Shown one piece after another: positions 7,525 through 15,735 of a stretch of DNA of 64,000 nt. The notes beneath the pieces were generated by a model, which was not told where the DNA came from, did no database searches, and saw only the letters and a list, made by a program, of their open reading frames with translations. Within the stretch, counting starts at the first letter, position 1. Each line of letters opens with the position of its first letter. The position numbers and the translations under genes were made by a program. The stretch is from Intestinibacillus sp. Marseille-P6563. Lineage in GTDB: Bacteria > Bacillota > Clostridia > Oscillospirales > Butyricicoccaceae. Where the stretch lies: NCBI RefSeq assembly GCF_900604335.1, contig NZ_UWOD01000002.1, forward strand, positions 496,001-560,000, in the 5' to 3' direction.

Positions 7525-7557
7525 CAAAAAGCCTTGGACGCTTTCATCCAAGGCTTT
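7525..7557 (-). terminator. Terminator of the NodB-like gene
   Basis: The minus-strand stem AAAGCCTTGGA/TCCAAGGCTTT is followed by a T run, just after the stop codon at 7563. It lies immediately upstream of the PP2C promoter. Confidence 0.75.
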
Positions 7558-7562
7558 GCTCC

Positions 7563-8732
7563 TTACCCCAAGCGGTTGATGGGTGTGTCGGCCACGGTCG
7601 CTGCCTGCGTGCGGACGTCGTTAACCCGTAAGTCTCGCAAAATCAGCGTCAATGCCGCGTTGGTGGACTTGGTATGGTGCATCGCCAGCACGGTGGTCGC
7701 GGTGGTGCCGTCAAAGGAACGCAGCATCCAGGACGCCACCTGGCTGGCATTTTGTGTTTCGTCATCTGCCGTGACGGTCGCATCCCACAGGCGATACCCG
7801 TTTTCCAGCAGCGTGCCGCGTTGCTCCTCGGTCAGCTGGCCGCTCCCCTCCTGAACCGAAACCAGGCGGGTCACGGTGCCGGTCAGGGCAAACAGGCGGT
7901 CGTTGGCGTTTTGCAGCTGTCCGATATCGGCCGCATTCACCCACAGCCCAATGGTATGGCCCTGCGCCAGAATGCGGCGGATAAATTCGGCATCCCATTC
8001 TTCGGTCACCGGCAGGAAAAAGGTCGCCGTGCGGCCATATTGCTGCAAGGTATCCAGCAGGTCGGCCGAATATTCGTTGGGCGTACCATAGAACGTCAGA
8101 TAGATCAGATTGGGCCGGATGGTCGCAGGCTCAATCGGTTCTTCGGGCGGCACCGGTTCGGGCCGGTTATCCTCTTCCGGTTCTTCGGGTTCGACCGGCG
8201 GCTTGGGCTTGGGAACGCTTTCTTCCTTATATTCGTCGACAATGTCCCCGGCCTGGCCGGAGGACTGCGAAAGGAAATCATTGTCGGACAACATGGCATT
8301 TTCATCGCAGATGCGAAGGATTTGATTTTCCCCCGAGATCAGCGAATACGACAGGCCGAATTGGCCGCATACCAGCTTGACCGGCACATAGATGGTGCCA
8401 TTGATCGAATACGCCGGCTGGGAATAGCCATTCATATTCTGGTCGTACACATAGCCTTGCGATACCGAAAAGGTCAGGGTCCTGCTTTCGCCTTGGAGCA
8501 CCAGCACATCCCCACTCTCCTGCACCGAGGATGCGATCTGGAACGAACCAAACACGGTATATGGCGCATACCATTCGCCGCTTTTCTTGGTCGGCATGGT
8601 GGACGTCGACAGCGGCAGGAATTCATCGTTGACCGCCGTTAATACGATCGTACTCGCTGACGCATGCAGTGGAAGCAGCAAAAAGCAAAACGTGACCAAC
8701 AGCAGCACGGCTGTAAACCGAATCCGTTTCAT
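7563..8732 (-). CDS. Exported protein with degenerate polysaccharide-deacetylase (NodB-like) domain
   Basis: A 389-residue protein with a Sec signal peptide at residues 1-26 (basic start, hydrophobic core, then ASAS). Residues ~27-150 resemble the copper-amine-oxidase-N/stalk type of domain (SINGTIYVPVKLVCGQFGL). A Pro/Glu-rich linker follows at ~160-200, then a NodB-like fold. The canonical TFDDGP metal motif is replaced by LTFYGTP and the usual GHxxGxH pattern reads GHTIGLWV, so the metal-binding Asp and His are lost and the domain is probably not a working deacetylase; it may bind glycan. I chose ATG 8732 because GAAAGGAGG lies 8 bases upstream and the signal peptide begins there. The gene has its own promoter and terminator. 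Confidence 0.75.
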   Translation of the reverse strand: MKRIRFTAVLLLVTFCFLLLPLHASASTIVLTAVNDEFLPLSTSTMPTKKSGEWYAPYTVFGSFQIASSVQESGDVLVLQGESRTLTFSVSQGYVYDQNMNGYSQPAYSINGTIYVPVKLVCGQFGLSYSLISGENQILRICDENAMLSDNDFLSQSSGQAGDIVDEYKEESVPKPKPPVEPEEPEEDNRPEPVPPEEPIEPATIRPNLIYLTFYGTPNEYSADLLDTLQQYGRTATFFLPVTEEWDAEFIRRILAQGHTIGLWVNAADIGQLQNANDRLFALTGTVTRLVSVQEGSGQLTEEQRGTLLENGYRLWDATVTADDETQNASQVASWMLRSFDGTTATTVLAMHHTKSTNAALTLILRDLRVNDVRTQAATVADTPINRLG

Positions 8733-8780
8733 TGGATACTGCCTCCTTTCTTTTACAAACCCTGAAAATAGTCCATTTTG

Positions 8781-8809
8781 ATTATACCACAGCCCTTCGG
8801 CAAACGCAA
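8781..8809 (-). promoter_or_regulatory. Promoter of the NodB-like gene
   Basis: Extended -10 TGGTATAAT (ending 8781) with TTGCGT (8809-8804) 17 bases upstream on the minus strand. Confidence 0.65.
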
Positions 8810-8913
8810 AACCCATCCCGCCGCTTTCGGCGGAAAATCCGCCAAAGAAGGTTGTTTGGTCTTCCATTTCTTGTGGCAACTTGGAAAAAATTCAGGCGGG
8901 CGCATAATAATAC

Positions 8914-8942
8914 TTGAAAATTGGCGCGTATGGGGATAAAAT
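8914..8942 (+). promoter_or_regulatory. ilvE promoter
   Basis: TTGAAA (8914-8919) and TAAAAT (8937-8942) with a 17-base spacer, 38 bases upstream of the start codon. Confidence 0.65.
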
Positions 8943-8979
8943 ACAAATAGTTTCCGATTTATATATAAGAAAAGAGTGA

Positions 8980-10053
8980 ATGAAGATGCTGAACATCAAG
9001 TACGAGCTGGCAACCACCAAAAAGCCCAAGCCGGACGAAAACAATCTCGGCTTTGGCATTTACTATACAGATCACATGTTCGTGATCGACCACACCGAGG
9101 GTATCGGTTGGCACGACGCGCGCATTGTGCCCTATGCCCCGCTGATGCTGGACCCGGCTGCTATGGTGCTGCACTATGCCATGGAGTCGTTTGAGGGTAT
9201 GAAGGCCTATCGCCTGCCCGATGGTTCCATCCAGCTGTTCCGTCCCGAAAAGAACGCAGAGCGCATGATCAACACCAACAAGCGTATGTGCCTGCCTAGC
9301 CTGCCGGTCGAAGATTTCGTACAAGCTGTCAAGGCTCTGGTCGAAACCGAAAAGGATTGGGTACCGCATCAGGATGGTACCAGCCTGTACATCCGTCCGT
9401 TTATCATCGCCACCGAACCCCATCTCGGCGTGCGCACCTCCAAGACCCATCAGTTCCTCATCATCTGTTCTCCGGTTGGCGCGTATTATTCCACCGGCAT
9501 CAATCCGGTCAAGATCTTCGTCGAAGATGAGTACACCCGCGCTTGCCCGGGCGGCACTGGCTTTACCAAGTGCGGCGGCAACTATGCAGCTTCGCTGGTT
9601 TCTCAGGTCAAGGCGCACGACCTCGGCTATGAACAGACCCTGTGGCTCGATGGCGTAGAGCATAAGTACGTCGAAGAAGTCGGTTCGATGAACTGCTTCT
9701 TTAAGATCGATGATGTTATTTATACGGCGCCCTGCGTTGGCACGGTTCTGCCGGGTGTCACCCGTATGAGCTGCATCGAGCTGCTCAAGAAGTGGGGCTA
9801 CACGGTTTCGGAAGACCGTCTGCCCATCGCCAAGGTCATGGAAGCTGCCAAGGCTGGCAAGCTGGAAGAAGTCTTCGGCACTGGTACTGCGGCGGTCATC
9901 TCCCCGGTTGGCGAACTGCGCTATGAAGATCAGGTCGCTTTCATCAACAATGGCGAGATCGGCCCGGTAACGCACAAGCTGTACGAAACCCTGACTGGTA
10001 TCCAGTGGGGCAAGATGCCCGACGACATGGGCTGGACCGTAAAGGTTTGCTAA
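8980..10053 (+). CDS. ilvE: Branched-chain amino acid aminotransferase
   Basis: A PLP enzyme of fold type IV that interconverts leucine, isoleucine and valine with their 2-oxo acids using glutamate/2-oxoglutarate. The 357-residue length fits the IlvE-II group. Visible family features are ALHYAMESFEGMKAYR-like sequence near residue 65 (here LHYAMESFEGMKAYR), the GGNYAAS segment in which a PLP-contacting residue lies downstream of KCGGNYA, EVGSMNCFF near residue 230, and GTGTAAVISPVG near residue 305. The ribosome binding site is weak (AAGAAAAGAG), and ATG 8986 is an alternative start. The gene is transcribed alone, between its own promoter and terminator. Confidence 0.93.
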   Translation: MKMLNIKYELATTKKPKPDENNLGFGIYYTDHMFVIDHTEGIGWHDARIVPYAPLMLDPAAMVLHYAMESFEGMKAYRLPDGSIQLFRPEKNAERMINTNKRMCLPSLPVEDFVQAVKALVETEKDWVPHQDGTSLYIRPFIIATEPHLGVRTSKTHQFLIICSPVGAYYSTGINPVKIFVEDEYTRACPGGTGFTKCGGNYAASLVSQVKAHDLGYEQTLWLDGVEHKYVEEVGSMNCFFKIDDVIYTAPCVGTVLPGVTRMSCIELLKKWGYTVSEDRLPIAKVMEAAKAGKLEEVFGTGTAAVISPVGELRYEDQVAFINNGEIGPVTHKLYETLTGIQWGKMPDDMGWTVKVC

Positions 10054-10060
10054 ACCACAC

Positions 10061-10087
10061 AGCGGCGAGCGATGCTCGCCGCTTTTG
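10061..10087 (+). terminator. Terminator after ilvE
   Basis: A 10-bp perfect stem AGCGGCGAGC/GCTCGCCGCT with loop GAT, followed by TTTTG. Confidence 0.75.
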
Positions 10088-10098
10088 TCTTGCAAACA

Positions 10099-10134
10099 AA
10101 AAAACAGGCAGTCGAATGACTGCCTGTTTTTTTG
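10099..10134. terminator. Bidirectional terminator between ilvE and the HPr-like gene
   Basis: The stem AAACAGGCAGTC/GACTGCCTGTTT with loop GAAT is flanked by A and T runs on both sides and lies just beyond the HPr-like stop codon. Confidence 0.85.
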
Positions 10135-10144
10135 AATCATTGAT

Positions 10145-10381
10145 TTATTCTTCGATATCCAGATATTCGCTGAGGTCCTTCAGCAGAGCGCTTGCATCGA
10201 TGTCGTCTTCTACAACCAGCTGCAGCGGCTCGTTCAGGGACAGCAGGAACATACCCAGCAGGCTTTTTGCATCAACCATGCCGCTCTTGCCATGAATCCA
10301 GATATCAAAGCCATAACGGGTGACGATCTGGTTGATCTTCTGGATGTCTTCCGTATTCTTTACCTTGATTGCTCGAGTCAT
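10145..10381 (-). CDS. HPr-like protein lacking the active-site histidine
   Basis: A 78-residue cytoplasmic protein with the HPr fold. The central VDAKSLLGMFLLSL segment matches the HPr region around Ser46 (VNAKSIMGVMSL). The GLHARPA block that holds the His15 phosphorylated by enzyme I is missing: the N terminus reads MTRAIKVKNTEDIQKINQIV. It cannot be a normal PTS phosphocarrier but could still be phosphorylated on the conserved Ser, as in the regulatory HPr paralogue Crh. AGGAGG precedes the ATG at the usual distance. It stands alone; no PTS genes are nearby. Its role is unknown. Confidence 0.75.
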   Translation of the reverse strand: MTRAIKVKNTEDIQKINQIVTRYGFDIWIHGKSGMVDAKSLLGMFLLSLNEPLQLVVEDDIDASALLKDLSEYLDIEE

Positions 10382-10428
10382 TTCAAATACAACCTCCTAA
10401 AAAAATCTATCGTTCTTTCTTTGAAATC

Positions 10429-10437
10429 ATTATAACA
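10429..10437 (-). promoter_or_regulatory. Extended -10 promoter of the HPr-like gene
   Basis: TGTTATAAT on the minus strand. The 10,440-10,670 stretch upstream is T/C-rich with no gene or clear structure. Confidence 0.6.
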
Positions 10438-10674
10438 TAGCTTCGGGAAAAGGGAAGCCCCCTTTTCTCACATTTTTCTTTTTCAGCATTTTTTCTGCTG
10501 TGCCCGGCCACGCTCCGGTCTTTTCGTATCTTTTGCCCAAATCCATCCTCGGTTTCTTGCGCTTTGCCGCGTTTTTTCCGCGCCTTTTGTATTTTTTGTG
10601 GGATTTCCAAGCATTTTCTTTTTTGCCGTTTGCGGAGGGCAAAAAAGATTTTCCAAATGCCCTACACAAAATGC

Positions 10675-10703
10675 TTGACCATTCTGCTTTTAACTGCTAA
10701 AAT
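10675..10703 (+). promoter_or_regulatory. Promoter of the ABC transporter operon
   Basis: TTGACC (10675-10680), a 17-base spacer and TAAAAT (10698-10703) with a TGC extension. Confidence 0.8.
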
Positions 10704-10766
10704 GAAAAATTGTAAAGGGTATTTGGTACCGATTTACACGACATAACTTGGATAAAAGGTGGTATT

Positions 10767-11771
10767 ATGATGAAAACCAAGAAGCTGGTTGCCGCAGCGC
10801 TGGCCGGTGTAATGACCCTTTCCCTGGCGGCATGTGGCAATAACTCCAACTCGTCCGGCGACGGCTCGGCCTCCGGGGACGCTTACACCATCGGCATTTG
10901 CCAGTTGGCACCGCATCCGGCGCTCGATGCAGCGACCCAGGGCTTCCAGGATAAGCTGACCGAGCTGATGGAAGCCGACGGCCTGGAGGTTTCCTTCCAG
11001 AACGAAAACGCCAACGGCGACCAGCCGACCTGCAACACCATCATGAATAAATTTGTTTCGGGCAATGTGGACCTCATCCTGGCCAATGCGACCGCGCCGC
11101 TGCAGGCTGCTGCATCGGCAACGAGCGACATCCCGATCCTCGGCACCTCGATCTCGAGCTACGGCGCTGCGCTGGACGATGACTCCATGAACGAAGTGAC
11201 CGGCCGCAATATTTCGGGTACGTCCGACCTGGCGCCGCTCGACCAGCAGGCTGCCATGCTCAATGAGTGGTTCCCGGATGCCAAGAACGTTGGCTTGCTG
11301 TACTGCTCGAGCGAAGCGAACTCCAAGTACCAGATCGAAGTCATTCAGCCCGAACTGGAAAAGTTGGGCTATACCTGCACCGAATACACCTTCTCGGATT
11401 CCAACGACCTGTCGACGGTAGTCACCAAGGCCGCGCAGAAAAGCGATGTCATCTATGTGCCGACCGATAACGTCGTAGCCGACAACACCGGCATCATCGC
11501 CAATGCAGTCATCCCGGCCAAGGTTCCGGTCATCGCAGGCGAACAGGGTATCTGCGCGGGCTGCGGCGTGGCGACCCTGTCGATCGATTACTATGAACTG
11601 GGCGAAACCACCGCACAGATGGCTTATGACATTCTGGTTGGCGGCGAAGATGTCGCATCGATGAACATTCAGTTTGCACCTTCGCAGACCAAAATGTACA
11701 ATCCGGACATTTGCGATCAGCTTGGTCTGACCGCTCCGGAAGGCTATACAGCCATTGAAGCAGCAGAATAA
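10767..11771 (+). CDS. ABC transporter substrate-binding lipoprotein (ABC_sub_bind/TrpX type)
   Basis: An extracytoplasmic solute-binding protein of 334 residues. The lipobox LSLAAC places the lipidated cysteine at residue 23, followed by a Ser/Asn/Gly linker. The mature part (TIGICQLAPHPALDAATQGF, then SGNVDLILANATAPLQAAAS and DIPILGTSISSYGAAL) is typical of the ABC_sub_bind family (PF04392), whose best-known member is the tryptophan-linked TrpX. The permease and ATPase follow in order, so this is a complete importer. Tryptophan or another aromatic or amino-acid ligand is likely, but specificity cannot be read from sequence. GGTGG lies 6-9 bases before the ATG pair; ATG 10770 is equally possible. 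Confidence 0.85.
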   Translation: MMKTKKLVAAALAGVMTLSLAACGNNSNSSGDGSASGDAYTIGICQLAPHPALDAATQGFQDKLTELMEADGLEVSFQNENANGDQPTCNTIMNKFVSGNVDLILANATAPLQAAASATSDIPILGTSISSYGAALDDDSMNEVTGRNISGTSDLAPLDQQAAMLNEWFPDAKNVGLLYCSSEANSKYQIEVIQPELEKLGYTCTEYTFSDSNDLSTVVTKAAQKSDVIYVPTDNVVADNTGIIANAVIPAKVPVIAGEQGICAGCGVATLSIDYYELGETTAQMAYDILVGGEDVASMNIQFAPSQTKMYNPDICDQLGLTAPEGYTAIEAAE

Positions 11772-11787
11772 AGAATGGCATGATAAA

Positions 11788-11819
11788 CGGCGGAAAGGGC
11801 GCGCCTTTTCCGCTGTTTT
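11788..11819 (+). terminator. Partial terminator between binding protein and permease
   Basis: The stem GCGGAAAGG/CCTTTTCCGC (one bulge) is followed by TTTT. Such leaky hairpins commonly let the binding protein be made in excess of the membrane components. Confidence 0.6.
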
Positions 11820-11864
11820 GCTATCTTGGGACGTTTAAGTAAATAAAAGGGGGAACGCATTTCT

Positions 11865-12773
11865 ATGCAACTGAGCAACCTGCTCAATGCCCTGCCTGGC
11901 GCTGTCAGCCAGGGACTGATCTGGGGTATTATGGCAATTGGCGTATTCATTACATTTAAAGTGCTTGACATTGCCGACCTGACGGTGGACGGTTCGATCG
12001 CCACCGGCGGCGCAGCCTGCATCATGCTGCTGCGTGCCGATTTGCCGGTCTGGGTCGCGCTGCTGGGTGCTTTGGCGGCTGGTCTGGCTGCCGGACTCAT
12101 CACCGGTCTGTTACATACCTTAATGGGTATCCCGGCGCTGCTGGCCGGTATTCTCACCCAGTTTTCACTCTGGTCGATCAACCTGCAAATTTTGGAGGGT
12201 TCCAACCAGTCGATCAGCGTAGATAAGTACCCGCTGCTCGTATCCAGCCGTTATATCAACCAGGCGATTTTGATTGTCGCCATTTTCGTCGTGGTCATCA
12301 TTGCGATCCTGTATTGGTTCTTCGGTACCGCGCTGGGCTGCGGCATCCGTGCCACGGGCGCCAACCCGCACATGAGCCGCGCACAGGGCATCAACATCAA
12401 CCTGACCAAGGTGCTGGGTCTGATGCTGTCCAACGGTCTGGTCGCACTGTCCGGCGGTCTTTTGAGCCAGTATCAGGGCTTTGCCGATATTAAGATGGGC
12501 ATTGGCTCGATCGTCATCGGTCTGGCGGCTGTCATCATCGGCGAAGTCGTCTTTAGCCGCATCTTCCGCAACTTTGCGCTGCGCCTGCTGTCGGTCGTGC
12601 TCGGTGCGATCATTTACTACGTTGTCTTGCAGATCATCTTCTGGTTCGGTATCGATTCCGACTATCTCAAGCTTTTGACGGCTGTGATCGTCGCCATCTT
12701 CCTGGCCATCCCCTACTGGAAAGACAAATACTTCAACAAGCCGTCCAAGAAGGGAGGCGCCAAGAATGCTTGA
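11865..12773 (+). CDS. ABC transporter permease (TrpY/LivH-like)
   Basis: A 302-residue integral membrane protein with about eight or nine hydrophobic segments, of the branched-chain amino acid/ribose permease superfamily (BPD_transp_2). It forms the membrane channel of the importer encoded with the flanking genes. The central segment GIRATGANPHMSRAQGINI carries the cytoplasmic loop that docks with the ATPase in this family. The GGGGGAAC ribosome binding site precedes ATG 11865. Its last eight bases overlap the ATPase gene, implying translational coupling. Confidence 0.88.
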   Translation: MQLSNLLNALPGAVSQGLIWGIMAIGVFITFKVLDIADLTVDGSIATGGAACIMLLRADLPVWVALLGALAAGLAAGLITGLLHTLMGIPALLAGILTQFSLWSINLQILEGSNQSISVDKYPLLVSSRYINQAILIVAIFVVVIIAILYWFFGTALGCGIRATGANPHMSRAQGININLTKVLGLMLSNGLVALSGGLLSQYQGFADIKMGIGSIVIGLAAVIIGEVVFSRIFRNFALRLLSVVLGAIIYYVVLQIIFWFGIDSDYLKLLTAVIVAIFLAIPYWKDKYFNKPSKKGGAKNA

Positions 12774-13545
12774 ACTGAAAGGACTGTATAAGACCTTCAA
12801 TGCCGGCACGGTCAATGAGAAAGTCGCCATCAACGGTCTGGATCTTTCGCTGCAAAACGGCGATTTCGTGACCGTCATCGGCGGCAACGGCGCCGGCAAG
12901 TCGACCATGCTCAACCTGATCGCCGGGGTGTTCCCGGTGGATGAGGGCATCATCCGCCTGGGTGGGTATAACCTGACCAATCTGCCCGAACACAAGCGCG
13001 CCCGCTTCCTGGGCCGCGTGTTCCAGGACCCGATGATGGGCACGGCTGCCACCATGGGTATCGAAGAAAATCTGGCGCTCGCCTATCGCCGCGGCAAACG
13101 GCGTGGCCTGGGTTCGGGCATCACGAACGAAGAGCGCAAGCTGTACCGCGAAAAGCTGGCGACCCTGGGACTGGGGCTGGAAGACCGTATGACCAGCAAG
13201 GTCGGTCTGCTGTCCGGCGGCCAGCGGCAGGCATTGACCCTGCTGATGGCGACCCTGCAAAAGCCCGATTTGCTGCTGCTCGACGAACATACTGCCGCAC
13301 TCGACCCCAAAACGGCCGACAAGGTTTTGCAGCTGACCGAGGAGATCGTCGCCCGCGACAACCTCACTACCCTGATGGTCACGCACAACATGAAGCATGC
13401 CATCCAGTACGGCAACCGTCTGATCATGATGCAGGCTGGCCGGGTGGTCGTGGATATCCAGGGCGAAGAAAAGAAAAATCTCAAGGTGCGCGATTTGCTT
13501 GAAAAATTCAACATTGAGAACGACCGCATGCTCTTAAGTGAATAA
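12766..13545 (+). CDS. ABC transporter ATP-binding protein (TrpZ-like)
   Basis: A 259-residue cytoplasmic ATPase that powers the importer. Walker A is GGNGAGKST (residues ~39-47), the signature is LSGGQRQAL (~147), Walker B is LLLLDEHTA (~167) and the switch histidine lies in LMVTHNMKHA (~206). DEHTAALDP rather than DEPTAALDP is the form typical of this transporter family. The start overlaps the permease end by eight bases; GGGAGG within the permease gene serves as ribosome binding site. Confidence 0.92.
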   Translation: MLELKGLYKTFNAGTVNEKVAINGLDLSLQNGDFVTVIGGNGAGKSTMLNLIAGVFPVDEGIIRLGGYNLTNLPEHKRARFLGRVFQDPMMGTAATMGIEENLALAYRRGKRRGLGSGITNEERKLYREKLATLGLGLEDRMTSKVGLLSGGQRQALTLLMATLQKPDLLLLDEHTAALDPKTADKVLQLTEEIVARDNLTTLMVTHNMKHAIQYGNRLIMMQAGRVVVDIQGEEKKNLKVRDLLEKFNIENDRMLLSE

Positions 13546-13553
13546 AACCGTAC

Positions 13554-13588
13554 AATTCCTGCCCTTTTGGGGGCAGGAATTGTTTTTT
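13554..13588 (+). terminator. Terminator of the ABC transporter operon
   Basis: The stem CAATTCCTGCCC/GGGCAGGAATTG is followed by TTTTTT. Confidence 0.88.
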
Positions 13589-13630
13589 GTAGGGCTGTAA
13601 AGTTTTCTTATCGTTTTGCCGTGCAGGACA

Positions 13631-13659
13631 TTGTCAAATGCGGTTCTTGGTGATATAAT
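13631..13659 (+). promoter_or_regulatory. xpt promoter
   Basis: TTGTCA (13631-13636), a 17-base spacer and perfect TATAAT (13654-13659) with a TGA extension. The leader is only about 34 bases, leaving no room for a purine riboswitch. Confidence 0.85.
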
Positions 13660-13699
13660 TAGTAAAATATCGATAATTGACGAATGCAGGGAGGCATAT

Positions 13700-14272
13700 A
13701 TGAAGCTTCTAGAAGATGCTATTTTAACGCGCGGACGTGTCAAGGATGGGGATGTATTAAAGGTTGACGCGTTTTTGAACCACCAGATGGACGTTCCGCT
13801 CATCAACGAGATCGGCAAGGAGTTCTACCGGTTGTATCAGGGCCAGGGTGTCAACAAGATTTTGACCATTGAGGCCTCCGGCATCGGCATCGCCTGCATT
13901 ACCGCACAACATTTCGGCGTACCGGTGGTCTTTGCAAAAAAGACCCAGTCGCGCAACATCGACGGCCCGGTCTATACCAGCAAAGTCACCTCGTTCACCC
14001 ACCAGCGGGAATATGATGTGATCGTGTCCCAGAGTTTCCTGGGGCCGGAAGACCGTGTACTTCTCATCGACGACTTTCTGGCCAAGGGCAGCGCCCTGCT
14101 CGGCCTGATCGAACTGGTGCGGCAATCGGGCGCGACCATCGTAGGCGCAGGCATCTGCATCGAAAAGGGATTCGATGTGGGCGGCAAGCTGGTGCGCGAC
14201 AGCGGCGTGCATGTGGAATCGCTTGCCATCATCCGTGAGCTGCACGACGGCAAGGTCATTTTTGCAGACTGA
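13700..14272 (+). CDS. xpt: Xanthine phosphoribosyltransferase
   Basis: This enzyme converts xanthine and PRPP to XMP for purine salvage in the cytoplasm. The 190-residue protein matches the Bacillus enzyme along its length: DGDVLKVDAFLNHQMDVPL near the N terminus, TIEASGIGIA (purine side), VPVVFAKK, and the PRPP-binding motif VLLIDDFLAKGSA near residue 125. GGGAGG (13689-13694) fixes the ATG at 13700. Unlike the well-known Bacillus gene it has no guanine riboswitch and no pbuX partner here, so purine control must use another route or be absent. Confidence 0.93.
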   Translation: MKLLEDAILTRGRVKDGDVLKVDAFLNHQMDVPLINEIGKEFYRLYQGQGVNKILTIEASGIGIACITAQHFGVPVVFAKKTQSRNIDGPVYTSKVTSFTHQREYDVIVSQSFLGPEDRVLLIDDFLAKGSALLGLIELVRQSGATIVGAGICIEKGFDVGGKLVRDSGVHVESLAIIRELHDGKVIFAD

Positions 14273-14279
14273 TTTTCCC

Positions 14280-14318
14280 GGCGGTATGGGGTTTCCATGC
14301 CGCCCAGTTTCTTTTTTT
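14280..14318 (+). terminator. Terminator after xpt
   Basis: The stem GGCGGTATGG/CCATGCCGCC (one G-U pair) is followed by a T-rich run ending in seven T. Confidence 0.8.
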
Positions 14319-14329
14319 GCCGTTTCCCC

Positions 14330-14358
14330 TTGCTAAGAATGGGTAGAATCGATATAAT
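14330..14358 (+). promoter_or_regulatory. aspS promoter
   Basis: TTGCTA (14330-14335) and TATAAT (14353-14358) with a 17-base spacer. No T-box element is present in the short leader. Confidence 0.75.
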
Positions 14359-14406
14359 AGATGAGGAAAAACAGAATTCTTTACGATAGAGAGGCGTTTG
14401 TATTTC

Positions 14407-15729
14407 ATGGAATTTGTAAGTACACCCAAGCAGTATGTCGACGCAGTCGAGGACTGCGCGGCGCATATCGGCCAGTCGGTCACCTTCCGCGGCACGGTGC
14501 ATCGTGTGCGCGATATGTCGGATTTTGCATTTGTTGTCATCCGCGTCAACCGCGGCCTGATCCAGTGCATGTTTGCCGGGGAGATCGGCGGCATGACCAA
14601 GGCCGACATCAAGGACGCTATGGTCGTCGAGGTTTCGGGCGATGTGCGTGAGGAGCCCCGCGCCGAACACGGCTTCGAAGTGGTCCTGACCGATGTTAAG
14701 ATTCTGGCAAAGCCGGCCGAACAGCTTCCCATCCCGCTCGGCAAGAAGTATATGGGTCTGTCGCTCGACGTTGACCTGCCGCTGCGCCCGATCACCCTGC
14801 GTCATCCGCGCAAGCGTGCGGTGTTCCGCATCCAGGCTGCCATCGCTGAGGGCTTTTCCGATTATATGCTCAGCCAGGGCTTTACCCGCATCCACACCCC
14901 GAAGATCGTTTCCGCGGGTGCAGAAGGCGGCGCGAACATCTTCAAGCTTGATTACTTCGGCCAGCAGGCCTATCTGGCCCAGTCACCGCAGTTCTATAAG
15001 CAGTATACCGCGGGTGTATTCGGCCGCGTGTTTGAGGTCGGCAACGTTTACCGTGCCGAGCGTCACAACACCTCCCGTCACTTGAATGAATACATCGGTC
15101 TGGACTTCGAAATGGCATACATCGATTCGATGTACGATGTCATGGCCATGGAAACCGGCATGCTCAAGCATCTGATGGACTATCTGCCCAAGCATGTGAA
15201 GCCCGAACTCGACCTGCTCGGCGTCAAGCTGCCGGTGATCGATACCATCCCGACCGTGACCTTCCACGAAGCCAAGGAGATCATGCAGGAGAAGTATGGT
15301 CACAAGTCCAAGAACCGCTATGACCTCAACCCGGACGAAGAAGTCCTCATGTGCCGCTGGGCGCAGGAGGAGCACGGCTCGGACTTCTGCTTTGTCACCC
15401 ACTTCCCGTCGGCCAAGCGTCCGTTCTATGCGATGGATGACAAAGAGAATCCCAAGCTGGCGTTGTCGTTCGACCTGCTGTTCCGCGGTCTGGAAATCAC
15501 GACCGGCGGCCAGCGTATCCACGACTACGACGAGCAGATTCAGAAGCTGCGCGACCGTGGCATGGATGAAACGCTGTTTGAATCCTTCACCATGCTGCAC
15601 AAGTACGGCATGCCCCCGCACGGCGGCATCGGCATCGGTCTGGAGCGCCTGACCATGCAGCTGCTCGGCCAGCAGAACGTGCGCGATGCGTCCATGTTCC
15701 CGCGTGACATGACCCGTCTGGTTCCGTAA
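14407..15729 (+). CDS. aspS: Aspartyl-tRNA synthetase, archaeal/eukaryal type (probably non-discriminating)
   Basis: A class IIb synthetase of 440 residues. Residues ~15-110 are the OB-fold anticodon-binding domain. The catalytic core shows motif 2 (VGNVYRAERHNTSRHLNEY) and motif 3 (GGIGIGLERLTMQLLG). AYLAQSPQFYKQ is the AspRS signature and separates it from AsnRS. It lacks the GAD insertion of the usual ~590-residue bacterial enzyme, so it belongs to the archaeal-type branch, often able to aspartylate both tRNA-Asp and tRNA-Asn for GatCAB transamidation. ATG 14407 is preferred over TTG 14398 because AGAGAGG (14388-14394) lies 12 bases before it. It sits between its own promoter and a weak hairpin. 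Confidence 0.88.
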   Translation: MEFVSTPKQYVDAVEDCAAHIGQSVTFRGTVHRVRDMSDFAFVVIRVNRGLIQCMFAGEIGGMTKADIKDAMVVEVSGDVREEPRAEHGFEVVLTDVKILAKPAEQLPIPLGKKYMGLSLDVDLPLRPITLRHPRKRAVFRIQAAIAEGFSDYMLSQGFTRIHTPKIVSAGAEGGANIFKLDYFGQQAYLAQSPQFYKQYTAGVFGRVFEVGNVYRAERHNTSRHLNEYIGLDFEMAYIDSMYDVMAMETGMLKHLMDYLPKHVKPELDLLGVKLPVIDTIPTVTFHEAKEIMQEKYGHKSKNRYDLNPDEEVLMCRWAQEEHGSDFCFVTHFPSAKRPFYAMDDKENPKLALSFDLLFRGLEITTGGQRIHDYDEQIQKLRDRGMDETLFESFTMLHKYGMPPHGGIGIGLERLTMQLLGQQNVRDASMFPRDMTRLVP

Positions 15730-15735
15730 TCATCC

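Noticed and set aside
10440-10670. Possible gene or RNA in the 230-base T/C-rich gap
   Set aside because: Open frames here are short, biased in composition and lack start signals; no stable hairpin or promoter-terminator pair was seen.
13589-13699. Purine riboswitch expected before xpt
   Set aside because: The promoter is so close to the gene that the leader is ~34 bases, and no purine aptamer motifs are present.
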